In this document: positions 28,151 to 35,245 of the stretch, in pieces
Layout of the letters: every line of letters starts with the position of its first letter
Position numbering within the stretch: position 1 is the stretch's first letter
Source of the DNA: an uncultured Acidobacteriia bacterium
Lineage (GTDB): Bacteria > Acidobacteriota > Terriglobia > Bryobacterales > Bryobacteraceae
Assembly: GCA_903900705.1 (NCBI GenBank)
Contig: CAIUOG010000064.1
Span: forward strand, 22,305-86,304
DNA length: 64,000 nucleotides
Reading direction: 5' to 3'
Program-made: the position numbers and the translations under genes
The notes under the pieces: model-generated
What the model saw: only the letters and a program-made list of their open reading frames with translations
Databases searched by the model: none
What the model was told of the DNA's origin: nothing

Positions 28151-29545
28151 ATGGAAAAGCACCTCAAAATCGCGGTTTTTATAGATTTTGACAATATTGA
28201 AATCGGCGTGAAGTCCACGCTGCAGCGTGAATTCGACGTTTCCGTGGTTCTGGAAGCGCTGAAGGAGCGCGGTGAGATTATCACCAAGATCGCCTACGCC
28301 AACTGGGGCAAGCTGGAGAATTCCACCCGCCAGCTTTCGGAATACGCGGTGCAGATGGTGCAGCGCGACCCGTCCCCGCGCGGCGACAAGAACGGCGCGG
28401 ATATCAACCTGGCGCTGGATGCGCTCGAACTCGCCTTTACTCACGACCACATCAATGCCTTCTGCATTGTGAGCGGCGACAGCGACTTCATCGCGCTGGT
28501 GAACAAGCTGAAGCAGTACGACAAGACGGTGTTCGTGGTGGGCGGCAAGGCCTTCACCAGCACAATTCTGCAGAAGAACTGTCATGAGTTCATCAGCTAT
28601 GAATCGATGCTGGACGACAATTCGCGTCCCACGCGCCCGCAGCATCAACGGCACGACCGGCAAAAAGAGCACCAGGCCGCCGCGGCCGCGCTCAATCTGC
28701 CCACGGGTGATCAGATTCCTCCCGCCACGCCGCGCCAGGAACGTCCGCCGCGCGAACAGGGTGGTGGTGGCCAGCAGCAGCGCCGTCCGGTGCTCGATCT
28801 GCATCAGGCGATGCCTCTTGTGGAGCGCGCGCTGCAGGTGCTGGAGCGCCGCGAAGTGCGTCCGCAGCTGGGTCTGCTGAAATCGACCATGCTGCAGCTG
28901 GATTCGAGCTTCAGCGAACGCGCTTATGGCGCGGGTTCGTTCACCGATTTCATTGAGCGCCTCCGCAAGGCGGATCTCATTCTGGTGACCGGCGGCGAAG
29001 GCCGCTACATGATCCAGCGGAAGCGCAACGGCGCTCCGGAAAAGACGATCAAGCAGGAAGAGGCGCTGCCGTATCTGCGCGACGTGCTGGAAAACCATCG
29101 TCTGGAGATGGAAGAGAGCGTGTCCGCCGAGGAACTGATGAACTGGGTGAAGGAAGAGTCGCCCGCGTTCGACTGGAAGAATTACGGTTTCCAGGAGTTC
29201 AGCGAGTTCCTCAACTACGCACAGGACAAGACGGTTGTGCGGGTGGAGCCGGATGAAACGCAGGGCCTGATTGTGCATCTGGGCGCTGAATTCCATCCGC
29301 CGGCCATTCCGGAACCGGAGCCGCCGCCCATGCCGGAGATTTCGGACGAAGAGGAGATCGAAGAACCGCAGCCCGTGGTTCCCGGTCAGCCGACGGCCGG
29401 GTCGCCGCGGGTGAAGAAGGGTGGCCGCAAGACCGCCGCGACGCCGGGCCACGAGCCCAACGGCAACGTGGTGACCTCCGCCAAGCGAGCGCCCCGAAAA
29501 GCCGCCGCTCCGCGCAAGCGGAAGCCGGCTGCCTCCGCGAGCTAA
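28151..29545 (+). CDS. NYN-domain (PIN-like) ribonuclease with OST-HTH/LOTUS domains
   Basis: The 464-residue protein starts with a NYN/LabA-like nuclease domain (residues 1-150). Its acidic residues appear in AVFIDFDNIEIG, NGADINLALD and IVSGDSDF, a PIN-type metal site. After a Pro/Gln-rich linker come two OST-HTH/LOTUS-like domains (about 215-290 and 300-380), then an acidic stretch and a Lys/Arg/Ala-rich histone-H1-like tail. NYN plus LOTUS recalls eukaryotic MARF1 and suggests an RNA-binding nuclease. ATG 28151 is chosen because the domain starts there; the ORF is open further upstream. A strong terminator follows. Confidence 0.85.
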   Translation: MEKHLKIAVFIDFDNIEIGVKSTLQREFDVSVVLEALKERGEIITKIAYANWGKLENSTRQLSEYAVQMVQRDPSPRGDKNGADINLALDALELAFTHDHINAFCIVSGDSDFIALVNKLKQYDKTVFVVGGKAFTSTILQKNCHEFISYESMLDDNSRPTRPQHQRHDRQKEHQAAAAALNLPTGDQIPPATPRQERPPREQGGGGQQQRRPVLDLHQAMPLVERALQVLERREVRPQLGLLKSTMLQLDSSFSERAYGAGSFTDFIERLRKADLILVTGGEGRYMIQRKRNGAPEKTIKQEEALPYLRDVLENHRLEMEESVSAEELMNWVKEESPAFDWKNYGFQEFSEFLNYAQDKTVVRVEPDETQGLIVHLGAEFHPPAIPEPEPPPMPEISDEEEIEEPQPVVPGQPTAGSPRVKKGGRKTAATPGHEPNGNVVTSAKRAPRKAAAPRKRKPAASAS

Positions 29546-29572
29546 ATCCCGGTCATTCCCGTGGATGTGACG

Positions 29573-29607
29573 ACCGCTCCCTGATCTTCAGGGAGCGGTT
29601 TTCTTTT
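29573..29607 (+). terminator. Rho-independent terminator after the NYN-LOTUS gene
   Basis: A perfect 12-bp stem (29573-29584 with 29588-29599) with a 3-base loop is followed by TTTCTTTT. It separates the NYN-LOTUS gene from the HEAT-repeat gene. Confidence 0.88.
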
Positions 29608-29647
29608 GCCGCTAAAGTTCGAAAACGAAAGTACCGATACTAGCCAT

Positions 29648-30334
29648 GTGGTGGGAACTACCGAAGAGATTCTGGATCCGTCGCGATGTTCCACCGAAGA
29701 GGCGATTCGCGCCGCGCGTCAAAGAGCCGGCGAGGATCTTTCCTACGATCTTCAGATTGCCCAGTTCCTGAATACGCAGTGGATGAGCCGCCGGATCAAT
29801 ATGCCGGTGATTGAGCGCGGTATGGAGGTCCTGGGGGCGATCGGCTCGCCCGGGCGGGTTTTCGGCGTATTGCGGACTGCGCTGGCTCAGACAGATCCGG
29901 AACTGCGTTCCAAGGCGGCGCTGGCGTTAGGACGGAATGTCGACAGCATCCAGGTCCTGGAAAAACTGACGATTGACGAAGACTCCCGGGTTCGGGCCAA
30001 CACCATTGAAGCGGTCTGGGGCCGGAAGGGGCCGGAGGTGGAGGCCCTGCTGCGGCGGGCACTCGACGACTGTCACCATCGCGTGGTTGCGAATGCGGCT
30101 TATGGGTTGTACCTGATTGATCCGGCGCGCCATGTGACGCAACTCGAAATGCTGATTCAGCATGCGGACCCGGCCCACCGGATGGCCGCAGCCTGGCTAC
30201 TCCGAAAAATCGGAGACGGGCAGCATCTCTGCCTGCTGAAGCCGCTGGTGCGCGATCCGGATCCGGATGTCCGCAAAGCCGCCTTCCGAACATTAGGTGA
30301 GTTGCGCGGTACCGCTAAAGCTGCCTCTCCGTGA
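29648..30334 (+). CDS. HEAT-repeat protein
   Basis: The protein has about 228 residues and is made mostly of paired helices of HEAT type: DPELRSKAALALGR, DSRVRANTIEAVWG, HHRVVANAAYGLYLID and DPDVRKAAFRTLGEL. Such proteins are scaffolds or lyase-like PBS repeats; no partner is evident. The start is uncertain. TTG 29606 lies in the T-tract of the preceding terminator, so GTG 29648 is preferred; it is preceded at 6 bp by GATACT (29636-29641). The 3' end overlaps the convergent glycine-zipper protein gene by 20 bp. Confidence 0.75.
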   Translation: MVGTTEEILDPSRCSTEEAIRAARQRAGEDLSYDLQIAQFLNTQWMSRRINMPVIERGMEVLGAIGSPGRVFGVLRTALAQTDPELRSKAALALGRNVDSIQVLEKLTIDEDSRVRANTIEAVWGRKGPEVEALLRRALDDCHHRVVANAAYGLYLIDPARHVTQLEMLIQHADPAHRMAAAWLLRKIGDGQHLCLLKPLVRDPDPDVRKAAFRTLGELRGTAKAASP

Positions 30335-31319
30335 TGGCGACCCGGTTCGCCAGGCGGAAGCGGATGATGGTTTCGCTCGCGATGCCGCCGGTCTTCGGTC
30401 GTGTGGCTGCGGCAGTGCCCGCTCCGAGGACGCCGCCCGCCCCGGCGCCGATCGCAGCGCCCTTCCCGCCCCCCGCGATGGCGCCAATGATGGCTCCCAG
30501 TGCCACGCCGCCGCCTACCTTTGCGATGTCCTGATTCCGGGAGGAGGTGTTCTGTTTGAGCCAGGGCTCGGTGGAGATCGCGATCTTCTGGCCATCGGCG
30601 GTTTCAAAGCTGGTCAGTGCCAGTTGAAGCTCTGAGGCTCCGCCCAGACGTCCCGCCGGGCGGGAATCGATAACGCGTCCCGAAGCGCGCGCGCCGCGTT
30701 CGCCGATGATGAAGCCGTCGACCACCAGAGGTTCCGCGAGCGAGGCCTGGAACGTATCGCCAGGGGACATGCGATCAGAGATGGTCTGATCAAGTCTCAC
30801 TGCGATGAGGGTTCCCGGGCGGAGAGTAACCTGGGCGGGGGGGATCGCTGGGGTGAGGGCGGGCGCGGGGGCATCGGCCGTTTGCACAGGCTGCGGCGCC
30901 GGCACTGGTTGGGATTCCGGTACGGGCTGATAGGGAACGGGCGGTTTCACCGAAAGTTCCGACGGCGCAGGCTCGGCTTTCGGAGGCTCCACTTTGGTAC
31001 CCGCCACCTCAATGGGAGCGGCGGGCGACTGTGGGGCTGGCTTTACCTGCACCCAGCGCGCGGCCACAACCGGTTTGGCCGGGCTGTGCTTTGGCGCCTC
31101 CTCCTGATAGACCGGCGGGGGAGCTGTGGTCGCGACGGGTTCCGTCACTGACGGTGGTGCGGAAACAGTGGGTATCGTGGCCGCGACAGGCGTCGCCGCC
31201 ACCGGGTGCGCCATTTCATGAACGAACGGAGTCAACACCGGAGGTTGGGACATTTTCACCGCCAGGCCACCCGCGAGAGCGGCGCCAATCACCAGAAATC
31301 CGACATGCAAAGGTTTCAT
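30315..31319 (-). CDS. Membrane-anchored Pro-rich protein with glycine-zipper segment
   Basis: The 334-residue protein has an N-terminal signal or anchor (residues 5-25) and a long Pro/Ala/Val-rich spacer (30-160). A compact domain follows (RPGTLIAVRLDQTISDRMSPGD, then LVVDGFIIGERGARASGRV). Near the end there is a Gly-rich zipper (VGGGVALGAIIGAIAGGGKGAAIGAGAGG) like those of SlyB-type lipoproteins. Similar proteins are frequent in Acidobacteriota, but I know of no function. Periplasm-spanning by the Pro-rich region is likely. Confidence 0.7.
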   Translation of the reverse strand: MKPLHVGFLVIGAALAGGLAVKMSQPPVLTPFVHEMAHPVAATPVAATIPTVSAPPSVTEPVATTAPPPVYQEEAPKHSPAKPVVAARWVQVKPAPQSPAAPIEVAGTKVEPPKAEPAPSELSVKPPVPYQPVPESQPVPAPQPVQTADAPAPALTPAIPPAQVTLRPGTLIAVRLDQTISDRMSPGDTFQASLAEPLVVDGFIIGERGARASGRVIDSRPAGRLGGASELQLALTSFETADGQKIAISTEPWLKQNTSSRNQDIAKVGGGVALGAIIGAIAGGGKGAAIGAGAGGVLGAGTAAATRPKTGGIASETIIRFRLANRVAITERQL

Positions 31320-31347
31320 CGCACTATCTGGACGCTAAACTGGTAAC

Positions 31348-32385
31348 GTGAGTTTCCCCGCGCAATTCAACATCGGAAACGTCACGATCGCGCCCGCGAC
31401 TGTTCTCGCGCCCATGGCCGGCGTGACGGACACCGTTTTTCGCCGCTTTATCCGTAATCTGGGTGGCTGTGGTCTGATCATGACCGAGTTCACCAGTTCC
31501 CATGGCGTCAGCGCCCATCTGCGCGCCGAGGGCAAGGTGGCGAAGAAGCCCAATCGCACGTTGGCTCGCTACCTCGCTTTCGATCCGTCCGAACACCCCA
31601 TTTCCGCTCAGCTCTTTGGCGCGGACCCGGAGATTATGGCCGATGCCGCGCGCGTCTGCCAGGATCTTGGCTTCGATATTCTCGACATCAATTTCGGCTG
31701 TCCGGTGAACAAGGTTGTCAAATGCAATGGCGGTTCCGGCTTGCTGCGCGACCTGCCGCTGGTTGAAACGCTGCTGCGAACCGTCCGCAAGGCCATCACG
31801 ATTCCGTTCACCTGCAAGTTCCGCGCCGGCTGGAGCGACCAGGAACTCGTGATGGTGGAGATGGCAAAGCTCGCCGAAGACTGCGGTTTGCAGGCCATCG
31901 CGCTGCATCCGCGGACGCGGGAGCAGGGCTATAGCGGCAAAGCCGACTGGAACCGTATTGCGGCCGTGAAGGACGCGGTGAAGATTCCGGTGATTGGCAA
32001 TGGCGACATTATCACGCCACAGGATGCGGTCAAGATGATTGAACTGACGAAGTGCGATGCGGTGATGGTGGGGCGCACAGCGTCGTCAAATCCCTGGATT
32101 TTCCGGCAGATTGAGCAGTATCTTGCTACTGGCCGTTACGATGAACCGGCGCATCAGGACCGCTATCACATGATGCGGACGTATTACGAGATGCTGCTGG
32201 CCCGCAGTGAAGACGATTCCATCGGCAAAATGAAGCAGTTTGCGACTTACTTCACGCACGGAATCCGGGGCGGCGCGCCCCTGCGCGTCTCGATCTATCG
32301 CGCGAAAGAACCAAACGAGATTCTCGATCTGGTGGACAATTTCTTTGCCGAGCCGGAGCCGGAACCCGAACTCACCACCGCCTGA
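31348..32385 (+). CDS. dusB: tRNA-dihydrouridine synthase DusB
   Basis: The 345-residue FMN enzyme reduces uridine in the tRNA D-loop. Motifs: VLAPMAGVTDTVFRR at the start, AQLFGADPEIM, DINFGCPVNKV with the catalytic Cys region, LHPRTREQGYSGKADW and IGNGDIITPQDA, all typical of Dus. The start is GTG 31348; TAAACT at 31336-31341 ends 6 bp before it, suggesting a leaderless mRNA. It sits 72 bp upstream of the small GG-peptide genes in the same direction. Confidence 0.93.
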   Translation: MSFPAQFNIGNVTIAPATVLAPMAGVTDTVFRRFIRNLGGCGLIMTEFTSSHGVSAHLRAEGKVAKKPNRTLARYLAFDPSEHPISAQLFGADPEIMADAARVCQDLGFDILDINFGCPVNKVVKCNGGSGLLRDLPLVETLLRTVRKAITIPFTCKFRAGWSDQELVMVEMAKLAEDCGLQAIALHPRTREQGYSGKADWNRIAAVKDAVKIPVIGNGDIITPQDAVKMIELTKCDAVMVGRTASSNPWIFRQIEQYLATGRYDEPAHQDRYHMMRTYYEMLLARSEDDSIGKMKQFATYFTHGIRGGAPLRVSIYRAKEPNEILDLVDNFFAEPEPEPELTTA

Positions 32386-32388
32386 CAT

Positions 32389-32417
32389 TTCCCGTAAAAA
32401 TTCCGGATGAGTATATT
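32389..32417 (+). promoter_or_regulatory. Possible promoter of the GG-peptide/ATP-grasp operon
   Basis: TATATT at 32412-32417 is a good -10 candidate. A weak -35 (TTCCCG, 32389-32394) lies 17 bp upstream. Transcription would begin near 32424, giving a 34-base leader that contains the ribosome-binding site of the first peptide. Confidence 0.35.
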
Positions 32418-32457
32418 TCCGCCCCGTTTTCGTTCATACGGGTGAGGAAGCATTTTC

Positions 32458-32598
32458 ATGAGCGAAGAGCGAATCCGGGTAACCGATCAGGAAGGTGGAA
32501 ACCCACTGGAACTGACGGAAGCGGAGCTGGATATCATCTCCGGCGGCGTCCTGGAGCAGTTGCACAAAGGGTTTAACGAGGAACAGGAGCAGAAATGA
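32458..32598 (+). CDS. Double-glycine leader-type small peptide 1 (putative RiPP precursor)
   Basis: The 46-residue peptide begins MSEERI, like the next two. It carries LELTEAELDIISGGV, the (E/D)L-x-x-E-x-L-x-x-(I/V)-x-GG pattern of double-glycine leaders of RiPP precursors. The tail after GG is 16 residues, rich in Glu, Gln and Lys. An AGGA site lies upstream of the ATG. The stop overlaps the start of peptide 2 as ATGA. It is the most divergent of the three: its leader has extra residues and a different tail. Confidence 0.72.
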   Translation: MSEERIRVTDQEGGNPLELTEAELDIISGGVLEQLHKGFNEEQEQK

Positions 32599-32711
32599 GC
32601 GAAGAAAGAATCGGTACGGAAGAAGAAGTGCGTGACGAAGTGGTTCTGACCCCGGAAGAGACCGAGCAGATCACCGGCGGCGTTGCCAGTAAAGAAGAGG
32701 CAAGGAAGTAA
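32595..32711 (+). CDS. Double-glycine leader-type small peptide 2 (putative RiPP precursor)
   Basis: The 38-residue peptide starts at an ATG overlapping the previous stop. It shares MSEERI and the block EVVLTPEETEQI-x-GG with peptide 3. The candidate core after GG is only nine residues (VASKEEARK), with Ser, Lys and Glu as possible cross-link partners for an ATP-grasp ligase. An AGGAG site lies inside the end of peptide 1. Confidence 0.75.
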   Translation: MSEERIGTEEEVRDEVVLTPEETEQITGGVASKEEARK

Positions 32712-32754
32712 CACTCACCCGCAGGCGCAGGTTCAGCGAAAAAGGAGTTGCCAA

Positions 32755-32883
32755 ATGAGCGAAGAAAGAATCAACACCAAAGACAACGAAGTACGTGAAG
32801 AAGTGGTTCTGACCCCGGAAGAGACCGAACAGATCGCCGGCGGCACCACGCACAACGAAGAGATGACCAAGCGCACGAACTAA
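32755..32883 (+). CDS. Double-glycine leader-type small peptide 3 (putative RiPP precursor)
   Basis: The 42-residue peptide has the same MSEERI start and EVVLTPEETEQI-x-GG block as peptide 2. The candidate core, TTHNEEMTKRTN, contains several Thr, a Lys and two Glu. It has its own strong AAGGAG site, spaced eight bases from the ATG. Its TAA shares an A with the ATG of the ATP-grasp gene, so ligase translation is coupled to this peptide. Confidence 0.78.
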   Translation: MSEERINTKDNEVREEVVLTPEETEQIAGGTTHNEEMTKRTN

Positions 32884-33797
32884 TGAAATTCTGTCTGGTT
32901 TCCGAGCAGAGCGTGCCGGAAGAAACCGTCCGCCTGCTTCGGGAGGCCTGCGCCCGCCGCAGTATTCCTTTTGAGCTGGTGACCGGTAAGACCTTCGAGT
33001 TCAATCCGGATCAGCGGCTGCGGGCGGGGGACATGCTTTACCGGGCGGCCGTGTCTATGGCGGCGACGCGCGCTGAGCAGTTTCTGGCTGCTCCGGGCGT
33101 CGCCACGTTTTACGCGCGCGAAGACCTGCTGTACTTCGCGGTGAATTCGCAGACGCTGTTGGTGCAGTCGGCGGGAGTTGCCACGCCCGCGACGGTGTAT
33201 CTGGGCTCGGCCGATTCCTCGATGCTGCGGCGGCAGGTGGAGCGACTGGGCGGATTCCCGGTGGTGGTGAAGGTGCTCGGGCGGTCGTCGGGAGTCGGCG
33301 TGATGCTCGCCGAGTCGATGCTTTCGCTGAAGCCGATGGTCGATTTCGTGCTGGCGCAGGGACACAATCCGTTGCTGTGCCAGTTTATCGCCGATGCCCT
33401 TCACTGGCGCGTCATCGTGTTGGGCGACAGGGCGATTGCCTCGTACCGGAATAAACGGGTTCCGGATGATTTCCGCAGTACCGGCAGCAGCAGCCGTGAA
33501 GACTTCGACGCCGTTCCGCCGTCCGCCGTGGTCGACGCCGCGATTCGCGCCACGCGGGCAAGCGGACTCGAATTTGCCGGTGTGGACGTGCTGGAAGATC
33601 CGGCGGGCAATGCGTGGTTTCTGGAAGCAAACTTTCCCACCTACTATCCGCAGGCGCAGTTATACGGAGGCGTGGATATTGCGGGGCAGATGGTGGACTA
33701 CCTGGCGGCGAAGGCGGGCGCTTTGGCGATGAAGAAGGCCTTCGAGCCATCTTCGCCGGAAGCGAGTTCGGTCCAGCCGGAAAACGCAGCGCGGTAA
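32883..33797 (+). CDS. RimK-like ATP-grasp ligase coupled to the GG peptides
   Basis: The 304-residue protein has an N-terminal pre-ATP-grasp region (1-105) and an ATP-grasp domain (about 110-270). That domain shows VVVKVLGRSSGVGV (Lys130 and the Gly loop), FAGVDVLED (Asp235) and FLEANFPTYYP (metal ligands Glu248 and Asn250). The match is closest to RimK-type carboxylate-amine ligases, which join a carboxylate to an amine or hydroxyl through an acyl phosphate. The start overlaps the stop of peptide 3 by one base. This suggests that the peptides are its substrates, as in graspetide systems. The last 100 bp overlap the convergent methyltransferase gene. Confidence 0.85.
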   Translation: MKFCLVSEQSVPEETVRLLREACARRSIPFELVTGKTFEFNPDQRLRAGDMLYRAAVSMAATRAEQFLAAPGVATFYAREDLLYFAVNSQTLLVQSAGVATPATVYLGSADSSMLRRQVERLGGFPVVVKVLGRSSGVGVMLAESMLSLKPMVDFVLAQGHNPLLCQFIADALHWRVIVLGDRAIASYRNKRVPDDFRSTGSSSREDFDAVPPSAVVDAAIRATRASGLEFAGVDVLEDPAGNAWFLEANFPTYYPQAQLYGGVDIAGQMVDYLAAKAGALAMKKAFEPSSPEASSVQPENAAR

Positions 33798-34147
33798 TTG
33801 GCGAGCGAGGTGGCAAAACGCCCGCTGGTTTTGCCGGCCAGCGCGACCAGGCCCCCGGGTTTGACGCCGCGCGCGATGGCCGGCAACAGATCCTGCTGCC
33901 AGTAGAGCCAGCAGACAATCAGGTCCCAGGCGGCAGGTGTGACCTGCCACGTATGTTGTTCCAGATCCACCTGCACGAAGGTGACGCCGTTCAGTTGTTG
34001 CGGCAGCAGGTCGACCGCGGTCACTTCCCAGCCCCTCTCCGCCAGCCAGAGCGCATGACGGCCTGACCCACACGCGAGATCGAGAGCGCAGCCCGGCGGC
34101 AAGCCACCGGACGACAAATCTTCAAACAGCAGCGTCAGTTCCGTCAT
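33698..34147 (-). CDS. Small SAM-dependent methyltransferase (TehB-like)
   Basis: The 149-residue class I methyltransferase has motif I ALDLACGSGRHALWLAERG, the acidic end of strand 2 (VTAVDLLP), and motif IV in AWDLIVCWLYW. It is short for the class and ends soon after the GKTSGRF segment, so some C-terminal strands may be missing or divergent. The gene overlaps the MscS gene start by 4 bp (ATGA) and the ATP-grasp gene by 100 bp tail to tail. Substrate unknown. Confidence 0.78.
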   Translation of the reverse strand: MTELTLLFEDLSSGGLPPGCALDLACGSGRHALWLAERGWEVTAVDLLPQQLNGVTFVQVDLEQHTWQVTPAAWDLIVCWLYWQQDLLPAIARGVKPGGLVALAGKTSGRFATSLANYRAAFSGWTELASGEDGSKAFFIAKAPAFAAR

Positions 34148-35202
34148 GCGGGTTTCGTGGGTTCGAGGAGCACTGTGTGCGTGGGGTAAGGCAGCCCGAT
34201 CCCCTCCTTCTGCAGCCGCTTATAGAGCAGTTTTCGCATCTCGCTCTGCACCAGAAACTGGTCAGAATACTTCGCCACGTTGAAGTTGATCTGGAAGACA
34301 AGCGACCAGTCGCCCGGGCCTGGGTTGAAGCGAATGGTGGGCTCCGGTTCGGCGATCAGCCCGGGAATCTTCCCCACAGCTAGTTTCGCTTCTTCCAGCA
34401 GCACGGCTTCCACGTGGTCAATGTCAGAGGAATAGCTGACGCCAAACGACACCGACATGCCCATGCGGGGCTCCGGCAGGAAATAGTTGGTGTAAATCGC
34501 CTGGCCGAGCTTGCTGTTGGGGACCACGACCAGGTTGTAGCCGACGGTCCGCATGGTGGTGCACCGCCAGTTGATGTCGGTGACGTAGCCCTCTTCGCCC
34601 GAATTCAGCTTGATGTAGTCGCCAATCGACACCAGTCCGGAGATCGAAACCCAGAATCCGGCGAAAAGGTTGGAAAGCGTATCTTGCAATGCCAGGGCGA
34701 CCGCGATGCCGCCGACGCCGAGAGTGGTCAGGATGGGCGTGAGGTTCAGGTCGAAAACCACCTTCATCATCCAGATGACGCCGATCACCACCACCACGGC
34801 CTGCGCCAGTTTCTCCGTCAGGCTGGTAACGGATTGCCTGCCGGTGACGCGTTCGCCATACAAATGAATGGCCCGGCCCAGAAACCGGCTGGCGGCGGAG
34901 ATCAGAGACCAGAGCCAGAGGACTTCGAGCGCGGTGTGGATGGGGCTCTGCAGTTTTACCGGAAGCGAAGAGTTCCCGGTGGCGACATGCAGGGCGAAGA
35001 TGATGACCCAGAAAAGCGCCGGCCCGCGCAGGGTGGACGTCAGCAATTCGCCGAGTTTGCTGTCTGTGCGGCGGGACCAGCCCTGCAACGCGTGGAAAAC
35101 GATCCGGCGGAGTAGCAGGCCGGCGGCCACCACTCCGAGGAACAGGAGCAGTGGGAGGACCAGCACCAGTGGATCGGCCGAAAGCTGCGTCAGCAGATGC
35201 AT
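34144..35202 (-). CDS. MscS-family mechanosensitive ion channel
   Basis: The 352-residue protein has about four TM helices. The pore-lining segment is GVGGIAVALALQDTLSNLFAGF, followed by the beta domain (DYIKLNSGEEGYVTDINWRCTTMRT) and a C-terminal alpha/beta part. These are the MscS core motifs. It releases solutes under hypo-osmotic stress in the inner membrane. The downstream methyltransferase is coupled to it by a 4-bp overlap. Confidence 0.9.
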   Translation of the reverse strand: MHLLTQLSADPLVLVLPLLLFLGVVAAGLLLRRIVFHALQGWSRRTDSKLGELLTSTLRGPALFWVIIFALHVATGNSSLPVKLQSPIHTALEVLWLWSLISAASRFLGRAIHLYGERVTGRQSVTSLTEKLAQAVVVVIGVIWMMKVVFDLNLTPILTTLGVGGIAVALALQDTLSNLFAGFWVSISGLVSIGDYIKLNSGEEGYVTDINWRCTTMRTVGYNLVVVPNSKLGQAIYTNYFLPEPRMGMSVSFGVSYSSDIDHVEAVLLEEAKLAVGKIPGLIAEPEPTIRFNPGPGDWSLVFQINFNVAKYSDQFLVQSEMRKLLYKRLQKEGIGLPYPTHTVLLEPTKPA

Positions 35203-35245
35203 ACGATAAAGATGTTCTCACAGGGTTGGCGGACGGACTGCACGC

